DNA of 64,000 bases from Leptospira langatensis (lineage in GTDB: Bacteria; Spirochaetota; Leptospiria; Leptospirales; Leptospiraceae), in contig NZ_RQER01000006.1 of the NCBI RefSeq assembly GCF_004770615.1, positions 1-64,000 of the forward strand, given 5' to 3'. The position numbers and the translations under genes are program-made. The notes beneath the pieces are model-generated. The model was not told where the DNA came from, ran no database searches, and saw only the letters and a program-made list of their open reading frames with translations. The stretch's first letter is position 1, and every line of letters starts with the position of its first letter. Positions 24,706 to 33,937 of this stretch are shown here, piece by piece.

Positions 24706-26501
24706 ATCCTTATTTGATCGTTCCTCTTCTAGCCCTATTCCTAAATCTATCCTTGTTTACTTATGTGCTCGCCTTAAAGGGCAAGCATAGAGTAGTTCAT
24801 TTATACTTACTGTATTCTGCGGACCTAAGCCTTTGGATCATTTCCATCGTTCTATATTGGTCCTTCTTGCCGATACATTGGATGCCTTGGATCTTTAAGA
24901 TCAGTTCCATTTCTTGGCTACTCGCAGGAACTCTTTTCCTCGAATTCGTATTTGCATTTCTATCAAAAAATCCTAATATTCTGCTCTACCTATTAAGAGG
25001 ACTGGCCTTAGCCATCTTTCCGATCGCCCTTACCACGGATTGGATCATAGGAGGAGTAGAAAGAAAATACTGGGGAGACATGCTGATCCCCGGCCCCTTG
25101 TACGTTTACGGGGTAAACGTGCTCATCGTGACTCCGGCAATATACGCAATCTTCCTATTGATCTTCGAATCCAGAAAAGAAGAGATCGGTTTTAGAAAGC
25201 AATGTTATCTTTTGGCCTTCGGGACATTCCTCACATCCATACTCGGCTTCTTAACTACCGTATTACCTAGGATCCTCTCCAAAGGGGATCTACATTATCC
25301 TCCTTTGAGCGGAAGTGCAAGTGTGATCCAATCCCTTTGCGTGTTCATTGCGATCGCAAAGTACGGTTTCCTGGAGATCCGCTTAGAGAGGATCGCTCTC
25401 CAGCTTTATTCTAAATTGAGAGAAGGAGTTATCCTTCTTTCCACCGCAGATGAGCTGCTATATTGGAACGATAGTGCCAAAGAAATATTAGGATTCCCTA
25501 AATCTGCTTCATCTCCGGAGAAATTAGATCTGGGACATTTTCTGGAAGGATTTACCAGAAAACCGTTCACTCGGATGGATTTTAAGAAGAAGTCCGACAC
25601 TCCTGCAAAGGTGATACGGATCGACGACGACATGATTGCCTCTACGGTTCCCATGTATTTGGAAGTGTCTAAGTCGGAGATCCCGATTTCCGGAAGGGAT
25701 GTGGGCAAGGTCTATGTGCTGCGAGATATCACCGAAAAGAAAGAGGCCTCGGAAAAGATCAATATGCTCTATTCCAGGGTAGTCCGCGATCTGGACATAG
25801 CCAGAGAGGTCCAGAACACGATCACTACTAGGGACTTTCCCGGTTCGGAGAAGTTTAAGATCTTCTCCTATTTCAGGCCGTACGACCATGTGGGTGGAGA
25901 TGTTCTGAATTGTGCGGAAACCGCGGACGGAAAGATAGAGATCCTATTCGCAGATGTTTCCGGGCATGGGATCTCTTCCGCCATGGTAGCGGCAATGGCT
26001 TCCATCTCTTTCAATGTGGTTTCCAGAAAAGGGAGTAAACCCAAAGAAGGACTGCTATTCACAAACGATCTTCTTTCTTCCGTAGTGACCCAACATTTCA
26101 TTTCCGCAATGTATCTTAGGTTCGATCCCAAAACTCTAATATTAGAATATAGTTATGCAGGTCATCATTCCGGACTACTACTTAGAAAAGGGGAGACATT
26201 GGGCCTACCTGGGAAAGGAGGAGTTCTACTCGCAATTGGGACCCCTATCTTGGAGGATTATCAGATCCAGTTGCAAGCGGGAGATAGGATCTTATTGTAT
26301 TCGGACGGATTATTCGAGGTAAGAGGTTCTAAGGGAATCCCGATGGGCAATGCAACCCTGGTAGAAGCAGTCAAAAAACTTTCCTACCAGGATTCGGACG
26401 GGCTTATCCGATCCCTGGTCTCCTATTCGGAATCTTTCGGGGATGGGATCATCACGGACGATCTCACTATGTTCTGCCTGGAGATCTCAGAGTCGGCTTA
26501 A
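24702..26501 (+). CDS. Membrane SpoIIE-type PP2C phosphatase (second of tandem pair)
   Basis: The 599-residue protein has the same order of parts as the gene before it: seven membrane helices, PAS-like domain, coiled coil, SpoIIE phosphatase (VGGDVLNC, ILFADVSGHGISSAMVAAM, ILLYSDGLFEV, TDDLTMFCLEI). Clear sequence similarity shows a tandem duplication; the phosphatase halves match better than the sensory halves. Its ATG overlaps the previous stop as ATGA, so the two are translated together. It ends in TAA at 26499-26501, and the TTA complement of the opposing gene's stop begins one base earlier. Confidence 0.9.
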   Translation: MNPYLIVPLLALFLNLSLFTYVLALKGKHRVVHLYLLYSADLSLWIISIVLYWSFLPIHWMPWIFKISSISWLLAGTLFLEFVFAFLSKNPNILLYLLRGLALAIFPIALTTDWIIGGVERKYWGDMLIPGPLYVYGVNVLIVTPAIYAIFLLIFESRKEEIGFRKQCYLLAFGTFLTSILGFLTTVLPRILSKGDLHYPPLSGSASVIQSLCVFIAIAKYGFLEIRLERIALQLYSKLREGVILLSTADELLYWNDSAKEILGFPKSASSPEKLDLGHFLEGFTRKPFTRMDFKKKSDTPAKVIRIDDDMIASTVPMYLEVSKSEIPISGRDVGKVYVLRDITEKKEASEKINMLYSRVVRDLDIAREVQNTITTRDFPGSEKFKIFSYFRPYDHVGGDVLNCAETADGKIEILFADVSGHGISSAMVAAMASISFNVVSRKGSKPKEGLLFTNDLLSSVVTQHFISAMYLRFDPKTLILEYSYAGHHSGLLLRKGETLGLPGKGGVLLAIGTPILEDYQIQLQAGDRILLYSDGLFEVRGSKGIPMGNATLVEAVKKLSYQDSDGLIRSLVSYSESFGDGIITDDLTMFCLEISESA

Positions 26502-27466
26502 ACTGCCAACGAATCTGCCTGCTCTTTTACTTTTTCCAAATAGGGAAGAAGTTCATCTAAGACCGCAGGGATCTCATACTCGATAATATCTCCGGCACGA
26601 ATGATATCTTTTTCTTCTAATGCCAAAGCTACCGATGCAAGAGTATCGTTTAGATCGTTTGTCTTTTCTTCGAATGTCCTTTCTGCGATCTGGATCTTGG
26701 AGAAATCCATACCGGGAAGTTTCTGTCTTAGAGTGATAAACGAAGTCAATAGTACATTGATCTGAGAAACGGATTGAGTCAGAAGATGGGTTGCTACCTC
26801 GTCCTTTCCGGATTGATAGCTTTCGTTCACCTTCACAAAACTTTCTTTTAGGGCGGGAACTGCCTTAATGAAAGTATCCAAGATCTCTCTTAAGATAGGA
26901 AGATCCAGATCCAATACGGAGGCTCTTGCAACCAGATCCATCACGAATAATTTCATATCTCTCAGGTATTCTAGGAACTCCTCGATGGCAGTCGTGCCGT
27001 CCAGCTTTCCTGCTTTGGATTGAAGAGCTTCCATGATCTCTTCTACCGTGCTTCCGGTTCCCATAGGTTTGATCTGGTCGTATTTCAGTTTCAAAAGTTT
27101 GCCGGCGGACTCGAGTAGAGTCTTGATCCAATACATTCCGTCGGTGAGTTCCTTGGTTTCTTTTTCGGTAAGGCTGTCTCTTCCGAGCAAGGTAGTCCCT
27201 ACCTTGTCCACATACGAATCTAATTCGTGCAAGGAACTGATCAGGATATCCAATTCCTCTCCCACATAGAATTCCATCTTATTCGCCTGAGCGATGGAAG
27301 AATCACGCATAGTACCTGCTTGGAATTCTTCTCCATCTACTAGGCAGGAGAGCAGGAATTTTCCGTTCGACTCTACCCAACGCCCCACTGCGTCGAAAAC
27401 CTCTCCTAGGTTTTTCTCGTTCTCGAAGGCACTTTCCAATTTCTGATCGTTTACGAATATTTCCAC
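26498..27466 (-). CDS. Unknown protein encoded directly after fliD (322 aa)
   Basis: The first 70 residues look like a small beta-grasp domain (MEIFVNDQKLE, GEVFDAVGRWVES, LVDGEEFQAG); the remaining 250 are almost wholly alpha-helical and acidic. It has no signal peptide or cysteine-rich motif. It starts with GTG at 27466-27464 behind GGAGGAA, 31 bases after fliD in the same direction, so an axial or export-related flagellar role (chaperone or cap accessory) is a fair inference. I recognise no named family; it is too long for FliS or FliT. Confidence 0.7.
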   Translation of the reverse strand: MEIFVNDQKLESAFENEKNLGEVFDAVGRWVESNGKFLLSCLVDGEEFQAGTMRDSSIAQANKMEFYVGEELDILISSLHELDSYVDKVGTTLLGRDSLTEKETKELTDGMYWIKTLLESAGKLLKLKYDQIKPMGTGSTVEEIMEALQSKAGKLDGTTAIEEFLEYLRDMKLFVMDLVARASVLDLDLPILREILDTFIKAVPALKESFVKVNESYQSGKDEVATHLLTQSVSQINVLLTSFITLRQKLPGMDFSKIQIAERTFEEKTNDLNDTLASVALALEEKDIIRAGDIIEYEIPAVLDELLPYLEKVKEQADSLAV

Positions 27467-27497
27467 GGTGATTCCTCCGTTTATCCTTATGATTTCC

Positions 27498-29435
27498 TTA
27501 CTTGTCGTCTCCGCCTTGGCTTCTCAGGTTATTACTGAGATAAGAGCCAACGGCCTTATTCCTTCCGACTCCCTGTTCCATATACAGGAATTTTTCCTTA
27601 AGCTTCTTCTCGTAGCTTAGCAAATGAGATTCGAAATTCTTAATTTTCTTATTGTTATCGGAGACTTGTTCTTCCAATAGCTTGATCTTGCTCGTGACCA
27701 GGCCGCCTGCATACTGAGTATAAGGCTTTAAGTGTTCTACCAGATTTACTCCGACACCTGTATCCATTCTAGCGTCGGAGTTTGTATCCTGAGCGAATAG
27801 GTTTCGCACTGCATCCGGATTCTCCGCTAATTTTGCAGTAAGCTTGGCCTCGTTCAATGCGAGATATCCTTCTTGGATATCCGCCCATTTGCTTCCTACG
27901 TCTCCGGTTGAAATTCCCACATCCGCAAGAGTCCTGATCTCGGAAGTTCCCAATGCAGGAAAGGAAGAAGTGGTTACATTCTTCATTCCTGCGATCAACC
28001 GAATGACCGAGTTCTCCCCTGCAAGGATACCTGTTTTACCCTTGCCTTCCCAGAAGGATCGAGTGATATCCGGATCGTCCAGCTTAGCGTCGGAGGTACC
28101 GCTTTCCTTGTTCACTGCGGTAGCATCCTTAGAGTATTTTAGTACATTATTATATGCTTCTATGAATTCCTTGACCATCTTGATCCCTTTCGCGGAATCC
28201 ACTTTGATATCCACAGTAACGGGACCTTCGCTCTTCTTGTTCAGGTTCAGAAGAACTCCGTCCAGAACATCAGTCAGTCCTTCGTTCTTAGGACGAGTAA
28301 CCTCTATCCCGTCGACCGTAAAGGAAGCATCCTTGGCTTCTACGATGGTCTTTGCCGGTTTCGCCCCGTTGAACTCTGCAGGAAGAACGAACCTGAATTG
28401 GGAGAATTCCTTCTCCTTTCCGGTTTGATTGACTACGATCACCTTATGGATCTTCTTTCCTTCCATAGAGGATTTGAGAGTGATGCGGACCTTTCCTTCC
28501 TTATGATAGGCGGTCTCCAACAATACCTTGTCTTGCTCGTCTTGGTCGTATAGTACCCCGAGAGAGATCGTTTCTCCTTCTTCCAAAGGTTCGGAAAGAG
28601 TGGCTTCTATCCTTGCTCCCTTCTTCCCTTCCTTTGCATCTATATGGAACTGAAAGGCTTGCTTGGAGCTGAGTTTTACCTTGGACGGCTCCTTCTTCTC
28701 TGCGTTAGCCGGAATAAAGACTGGTTTTGCAGTCGCATCCATTCCGTACTTTTCCGGTTGGAATGCATTTGTCTGTCCGGCTTCCCAAGGAAGAGGAAAG
28801 ACTTGAGGAGGATCCTGAGGCAACATCCCTCCAACGAGGGAGGCCGCTTTTAAGATCCCATTCGGATCATCAAATTTCAACTGATTGTCTTTGCCCGATT
28901 GAGAAGCGGCGAGAGTTAATACGGTTTTATCCTGGTCTACCTTCACCATGGTAGGTTGAACGATCCCGGCAGCACCCGTGCGAATGGTGAGATAGAGATC
29001 TCGAATGGTCCCGCCCGGGAATTCGATCTCCTTCTCATTCTCTCCGGAAAGGATCTTGAAACTACCGGCAGGGATCTTTCTCTCGGAATCGATGGGATCT
29101 CCCGAGATCTGGTGAAAGGTAGCGAGTTCTTTGACTTCTATCTTACGCTTTCCACTGCTCGCAGAACGAGCGGCATCACCCGTGATCACTCCTTCCGGAT
29201 CGGACACGATGGACTTGGTCGCGAACGGCGCTGTAAATGATATGATTTCTCTGGTCTTATTTTGGAGATCTGTGGTCAGGGTCTTCAGATCGGTCCAAGC
29301 CTTGACTTGGGCCTGGTTGTATCCGTTTTGCCTTTCCAAACGGCGGATCGGCTTGGATTCCAATTCCACAAGCTTCTTAACGATCTGGTTCGTATCCTGG
29401 CCGGAACTTAATCCCGGAATTGAGAATGCGGGCAT
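27498..29435 (-). CDS. fliD: Flagellar filament capping protein FliD (hook-associated protein 2)
   Basis: The 645-residue protein has the FliD N-terminal domain (SIPGLSSGQDTNQIVKKLVE, then ETKPIRRLE-like ESKPIRRLERQ) and the C-terminal FliD domain (YNNVLKYSKDATAV, LADVGIST, TAKLAENPDAVRNLFAQ), ending with a coiled coil for cap assembly. FliD sits at the filament tip and folds incoming flagellin; in spirochaetes the filament is periplasmic. It is longer than the usual 450-500 residues because of an enlarged middle region. An AGGAGGGGAC stands right before the ATG. No fliS or flagellin gene is adjacent. Confidence 0.92.
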   Translation of the reverse strand: MPAFSIPGLSSGQDTNQIVKKLVELESKPIRRLERQNGYNQAQVKAWTDLKTLTTDLQNKTREIISFTAPFATKSIVSDPEGVITGDAARSASSGKRKIEVKELATFHQISGDPIDSERKIPAGSFKILSGENEKEIEFPGGTIRDLYLTIRTGAAGIVQPTMVKVDQDKTVLTLAASQSGKDNQLKFDDPNGILKAASLVGGMLPQDPPQVFPLPWEAGQTNAFQPEKYGMDATAKPVFIPANAEKKEPSKVKLSSKQAFQFHIDAKEGKKGARIEATLSEPLEEGETISLGVLYDQDEQDKVLLETAYHKEGKVRITLKSSMEGKKIHKVIVVNQTGKEKEFSQFRFVLPAEFNGAKPAKTIVEAKDASFTVDGIEVTRPKNEGLTDVLDGVLLNLNKKSEGPVTVDIKVDSAKGIKMVKEFIEAYNNVLKYSKDATAVNKESGTSDAKLDDPDITRSFWEGKGKTGILAGENSVIRLIAGMKNVTTSSFPALGTSEIRTLADVGISTGDVGSKWADIQEGYLALNEAKLTAKLAENPDAVRNLFAQDTNSDARMDTGVGVNLVEHLKPYTQYAGGLVTSKIKLLEEQVSDNNKKIKNFESHLLSYEKKLKEKFLYMEQGVGRNKAVGSYLSNNLRSQGGDDK

Positions 29436-29543
29436 AGTCCCCTCCTGTTATTTCCCATCGACCAATTCCTAAAAAGTATAAGTGATTCCATGAAAAAAAG
29501 CTGGTAGAAGTCGGTTTCTACCCCTCATTTGTTCGATTGATCT

Positions 29544-31631
29544 ATGCGCCATTTTTCCTTAAAAACCTATTCCTTTCTTATAATCGCTCTGATTTCCTGC
29601 GGATCCATTTTCTCCTGCGTGGATTCCTCTCACTCGTCCGGGCGTCGTTTCCCGACAGCAAAAGGCGGGGTCCTAGACCTGCGAGACTGGGATTTTGAGA
29701 AGGATGGGATCGTAGAACTCAATGGGGAATGGGACTTCTATTGGATGCAGCTCGTTCCCCCCGAAAAATTCTGGCAAGAAGAAGTGCCCAAGCCTGCGGG
29801 ACTCATCAACATCCCCGGAGTTTGGAACGGTTACGAGCTGGACGGAAAACATTTGCCTCCGATCGGATACGTAACATATCGTCTAACGTTACTTTTACCG
29901 GAGAACTCTCCCGATCTAGCCGCTCGCATAGAGGATGGACAAGGCTCCGCCTACGATGTTTATTGGAACGGAAAGAAGATCGCGAGAAACGGGATCGTTG
30001 CTACCTCGGAAGCGGAGGAGAGGCCCGAATATCTCCCTCAAACGAGCGCTGTTCCCCGCGCTAAGGAGGTGCAGGTAGTCGTACATATTTCCAATCATGT
30101 TCACAGGAACGGCGGATTTCAAATGCCCATCCTTTTAGGAGACGCCTCAGAGATCTTCGCTGCGAGAGATAGATTGAGGTTAACGAGCGCATTTCTTGCA
30201 GGGGCCTTGCTCATCATGGGCTTGTACCACTTGGGGCTATTCTTTTACCGAAAGAAAGACACGGAAACACTTTGGTTCTCTCTCATTTGTCTTACGATCA
30301 CAATGCGGGTACTTCTTAGTGGGGAAAGATTCTTGGGAGAAGCAGTGCGCTTTGTTCCATGGGTCATCCTGATTAAGGCGGAATATTTGGCCTTCTATTT
30401 GGGAGTGCCGATCATGGCTCTTTTCGTTCGCAGATTATTCCCCAATCGTTTCCATAAATCCGGGATCATTGCAATTCTAATCCTATCCTTGTCTATTTGC
30501 TTGTCCGTAATAATACTGCCTCCTGCCCTATTTTCGCATACTCTTCCTTTCTATCAGCTTTTGATCGCGACAGGCGGATCGTATGCGATCATCGTTCTGA
30601 TCATAGCTTCCTTTAAAAAGGAAGACGGAGCATTGCTTATGCTATCAGGATTGGTATTCTTCTTTGCATCCGTTATCAACGACTTCCTATTCTATCTTTA
30701 TCATATAGGTCCGGGATATCTCACTCCAGCCGGTCTATTCTTACTAACGTTCTCCAATGCAGCGATGCTTGGAAGAAGGGTCGCAAAAGCCTTCAATACG
30801 AGCGAAGAGCTATCGTTGCATTTGGAAAAAAAGGTCATCGAGAGAACGAGAGAACTATCGGAAGAAAGAGATCGTACTGTAGAAGCAAGAAACGAAGCCG
30901 AACTCCAAAGAGCGAAAAGCGATCGATTGCTTTTGAACATCCTTCCTAAGACTGTAGCAGAAGAATTGAAAGAAAAGGGAACGGTTTCACCTGTATACTA
31001 CGACTCGGCAACCATCCTATTCACCGATTTTGTAGGATTCACTAAGACTGCGGAAGAAATGCTGCCCGCGGATCTAGTAGAGAATCTACACTCTTGCTTC
31101 TCTAAATTCGATTCCGTAGTTTCCGAGAGAGGATTGGAAAAACTGAAGACCATCGGAGACTCTTATATGTGCGCGGGAGGAATTCCGAGTGCAAACTATT
31201 CCCATGCTGTCGACAGTTGTCTAGCAGGTTTAGAATTTCAGAATTTTATGAAACAGATCGCAGAGGATAAGGCAGGCAAAAGTCTTCCCTTCTGGGAATT
31301 AAGAGTGGGAATTCATACCGGCCCGGTAACCTCGGGAGTCATAGGCTCCGATAAATTCGCCTACGATGTTTGGGGAGACGCGGTGAATACCGCCAGCAGA
31401 ATGGAATCCTCGGGCAAGGCCGGCTTCGTAAATATCTCCGGTGCGACTTATGAGATCGTGAAAGACTTCTTTGTATGCGAGCACAGAGGAAAGATCCAAG
31501 CGAAAGGCAAGGGAGAAGTCGACATGTATTTCGTACTATCGATCCACCCTTCCCTTTCTTTAAATGGGGAAGGAAAATTACCGAACGAAAAATTCGAATC
31601 CTTAAAGGGATCCTTAAGCGGAAATCGTTAA
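29544..31631 (+). CDS. Adenylate cyclase (class III) with 7TM-DISM receptor
   Basis: The 695-residue protein has a signal peptide with a possible lipobox (SCGSIFSC), a 7TMR-DISMED2-like periplasmic domain (about 45-205), seven helices (about 210-415), a coiled coil, and a class III cyclase domain. Metal-binding Asp495 (ILFTDFVGFT) and Asp539 (IGDSYM) are 44 residues apart as expected. LEKLKTIGDSYM supplies the adenine-specific lysine and AYDVWGDAVNTASRM the matching aspartate plus the transition-state Asn and Arg, so ATP rather than GTP should be the substrate. Its sensory half resembles that of the hybrid kinase at 14676-17174. Confidence 0.92.
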   Translation: MRHFSLKTYSFLIIALISCGSIFSCVDSSHSSGRRFPTAKGGVLDLRDWDFEKDGIVELNGEWDFYWMQLVPPEKFWQEEVPKPAGLINIPGVWNGYELDGKHLPPIGYVTYRLTLLLPENSPDLAARIEDGQGSAYDVYWNGKKIARNGIVATSEAEERPEYLPQTSAVPRAKEVQVVVHISNHVHRNGGFQMPILLGDASEIFAARDRLRLTSAFLAGALLIMGLYHLGLFFYRKKDTETLWFSLICLTITMRVLLSGERFLGEAVRFVPWVILIKAEYLAFYLGVPIMALFVRRLFPNRFHKSGIIAILILSLSICLSVIILPPALFSHTLPFYQLLIATGGSYAIIVLIIASFKKEDGALLMLSGLVFFFASVINDFLFYLYHIGPGYLTPAGLFLLTFSNAAMLGRRVAKAFNTSEELSLHLEKKVIERTRELSEERDRTVEARNEAELQRAKSDRLLLNILPKTVAEELKEKGTVSPVYYDSATILFTDFVGFTKTAEEMLPADLVENLHSCFSKFDSVVSERGLEKLKTIGDSYMCAGGIPSANYSHAVDSCLAGLEFQNFMKQIAEDKAGKSLPFWELRVGIHTGPVTSGVIGSDKFAYDVWGDAVNTASRMESSGKAGFVNISGATYEIVKDFFVCEHRGKIQAKGKGEVDMYFVLSIHPSLSLNGEGKLPNEKFESLKGSLSGNR

Positions 31632-31658
31632 GAGTGAATCTTTCAGATCTGGAGTAGT

Positions 31659-33419
31659 TCAAACCGCTTGGATAGAAGCGGCTTTAATTCTCAAGCGAGC
31701 TCTTAGGCCTTCCATATATCCTAGGCTGTCCAAATTATACTCATCCACATGAGAGAGTCTTTCCGCTCTAAGTTCTTCCGGAATTCTCAAAGTAGAACGA
31801 TAGAACAGAAGTCCGGAAAGTAGTCTTGCTGTGGCCCAAACGATCTCGTCCGCAGTCTCTTCCTTATCTTCCGAAGCAGGCAATTCCCTATAAATTCCCA
31901 TCAGCTCTTGGTAAATATCCCAAGCATCCGAAAGGAGTTTGGTTTCTTCCGTCGGGAAATGAGACCATTCGTTATCGATATATTCTCTTAAGAAACCATG
32001 ATTGCTCATTCCAGTGGTGATCCCACCGATGCTCGCATTTACTTGGATCTGAGAGGTTCCGTCATAGATGGTTGTGATCCTAGAATCCCTGTAGATCCTA
32101 GAGACATCGTAATCTTCCGTAAAGCCTGCGCCTCCATGTACTTGGACCGCATCTCCAGCGATCTTCACACAACTCTCTGAACAATAGAATTTGGAAATAG
32201 GAGTGAGAATGCTTGCTAGTCTTTCCCAATATTTCAGTACCACATCCGATTTCAGATCCCTGTCCGTGGCTCCCTTTTCTTTCAGATGTTCTCCCCTAAA
32301 ATAATAGAGATCCATTGCGCGTGCGCCTTCTAACATGAGGCAACGCATTGCCATGGTTTCCCTTTCCATTCTACGAAGTATTTTTCTGACTGCAGGAATG
32401 GTCCCTATAGGTTTTCCGAATTGGATCCTTTCGGAAGCGTATTTCTTGGCCTCGCCTAATGCAGCCTGTGCGATCCCAACTCCTTGTTGAGAGATTCCCA
32501 TCCTAGCTCCGTTCAACATCCCCATGGTATGTTTTACTAGGCCGTGACCTTCTTCTCCGATGAGGATGCCCGGAGTATTTTCTAAGACCACTTCGCAGGT
32601 AGGAGAACAATGGAGCCCCATCTTCTTCTCAATCCCGGCGATCTGGATATCTTTGGATTGTACCAAAAAGAAGGAGAGTCCTCGTGCTCCACTTCCCGGA
32701 TTTCCGGTGCGAGCTAATAACAGAAGAATAGCGGGGATCTCTCCTGTGCCGCAACCTTGGGTGATGAATCTCTTGGTCCCATTGAGAAGATAAATATTTC
32801 CTTCCTTATGGGTCGCTCTTGTCCTGAGCCCGGGAAGATCCGAACCGTGGTCCGGCTCCGTTAGCCCCATGGCGCAGGCAAATTCTCCCGCTGCCAATCT
32901 AGGAAGCCAAGCGTCTTTCAACTCCTCGCTTCCGTTCTTTTCTACGATCTCCGCCAAATTCACGCAACCGATCGCGATACAAACGGAAGCGTCCACTCTA
33001 TATAAGATTTCACTAAAGAAAGCCCTGACCGACCAAGGAACCCCTAAGCCTCCGTATTTCCGGGAGAAGCCGGTGGGTTGCAATCCCGCATCTCTCGCCT
33101 TTCGGACGATCTCTAGGAGTTTTTCAGGGAAGACAACCTTCCCATCCTTGAATTGGACCCCTACCCGATCGAGGTCCGCTACGTAAGGAGCGATCTCTTT
33201 TCCGGCAAATTCTCCGACTGACTCTAACAGAGTTTTATAATATTCTTTCGCTTCATCATAAGAAGAAGGAGCCGTTGCGAACCTTTCGTCTCCGGCCCTA
33301 TATTTGGCCGCATCCGTAAATCCGTTTTCGTAAGAGTCTATGATCTCTTTCCAATTGATAATATGTTCGAAATGAAGTTGTAGATCGTCTACATCGCTGA
33401 AGTAATTGTTTTGAAGCAT
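31659..33419 (-). CDS. Acyl-CoA dehydrogenase
   Basis: The 586-residue flavoenzyme has the full acyl-CoA dehydrogenase fold: FAMGLTEPDHGSD-like CAMGLTEPDHGSDLPGL, the mid beta domain, and a C-terminal helical domain with KIAGDAVQVHGGAGFTEDY and IYDGTSQIQVNA. It oxidises acyl-CoA to enoyl-CoA with FAD, passing electrons to ETF, consistent with a fatty-acid-consuming organism. The C-terminal extension of about 130 residues is typical of the larger FadE-like or AidB-like group. The gene stands alone, convergent with the cyclase gene (27 bases apart). Confidence 0.93.
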   Translation of the reverse strand: MLQNNYFSDVDDLQLHFEHIINWKEIIDSYENGFTDAAKYRAGDERFATAPSSYDEAKEYYKTLLESVGEFAGKEIAPYVADLDRVGVQFKDGKVVFPEKLLEIVRKARDAGLQPTGFSRKYGGLGVPWSVRAFFSEILYRVDASVCIAIGCVNLAEIVEKNGSEELKDAWLPRLAAGEFACAMGLTEPDHGSDLPGLRTRATHKEGNIYLLNGTKRFITQGCGTGEIPAILLLLARTGNPGSGARGLSFFLVQSKDIQIAGIEKKMGLHCSPTCEVVLENTPGILIGEEGHGLVKHTMGMLNGARMGISQQGVGIAQAALGEAKKYASERIQFGKPIGTIPAVRKILRRMERETMAMRCLMLEGARAMDLYYFRGEHLKEKGATDRDLKSDVVLKYWERLASILTPISKFYCSESCVKIAGDAVQVHGGAGFTEDYDVSRIYRDSRITTIYDGTSQIQVNASIGGITTGMSNHGFLREYIDNEWSHFPTEETKLLSDAWDIYQELMGIYRELPASEDKEETADEIVWATARLLSGLLFYRSTLRIPEELRAERLSHVDEYNLDSLGYMEGLRARLRIKAASIQAV

Positions 33420-33532
33420 CTTAAAGAGATTCCCTTGGGAAAATCAGTATCCTCTTCAAAATAGAAAGGTCAATTCGTTTTCCAAACTAGAGGCCTTGTC
33501 CGAACAATCGTTCGTTTGAAGCTCAAAACAGT

Positions 33533-33937
33533 TTACTTACCGCAACAAACTCTGACTGCATCCATGAGCTTTTTGACATCCCAAGGCTTAGGAATGACAG
33601 CATATGTCCCGGCTTCTCTCTTCACTCGATCTGCTGCTTCTGCGTCCACATGTCCGGTGACTAGTATGGATCGTATATTAGGATACTTTTGATGTACAAG
33701 GACTAGGAACTCGTCCCCTTTCAACCCTGGCATCAGCCAATCGGACAAGATCAAGATAACGCTCACTCCGGCACTCACTAAATCGTCGATGATCTCTAAG
33801 GCTTCGTTTCCGCTCATAGCAGTCTCGTATAGATACTCGTCGCCCATTTGCTTCTTTAATTCCTTTTGCAAGGTGATCAGGATGATCGCTTCGTCATCCA
33901 CGCATAAGATTGCTTCCTGTCTAGTCTTGGTTTCCAA
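33533..33937 (-). CDS. Single-domain response regulator
   Basis: The 134-residue protein is one receiver domain: acidic pair in [11 protein letters not shown], phosphoacceptor Asp66 in [17 protein letters not shown], Thr in ILVTGHVD, and Lys in VIPKPWDVK. No output domain follows, so it acts through protein contact or as a phosphate relay. I prefer the TTG at 33937-33935, which has GGGGAG upstream and overlaps the last codons of the kinase gene; the GTG further upstream has no such site. It should be the partner of the kinase encoded immediately before. Confidence 0.9.
   Translation of the reverse strand: METKTRQEAILCVDDEAIILITLQKELKKQMGDEYLYETAMSGNEALEIIDDLVSAGVSVILILSDWLMPGLKGDEFLVLVHQKYPNIRSILVTGHVDAEAADRVKREAGTYAVIPKPWDVKKLMDAVRVCCGK

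Noticed and set aside
27844..28428. 194-residue open frame opposite fliD
   Set aside because: Low-complexity serine/proline-rich translation typical of antisense frames in this base composition; fliD covers the region fully.
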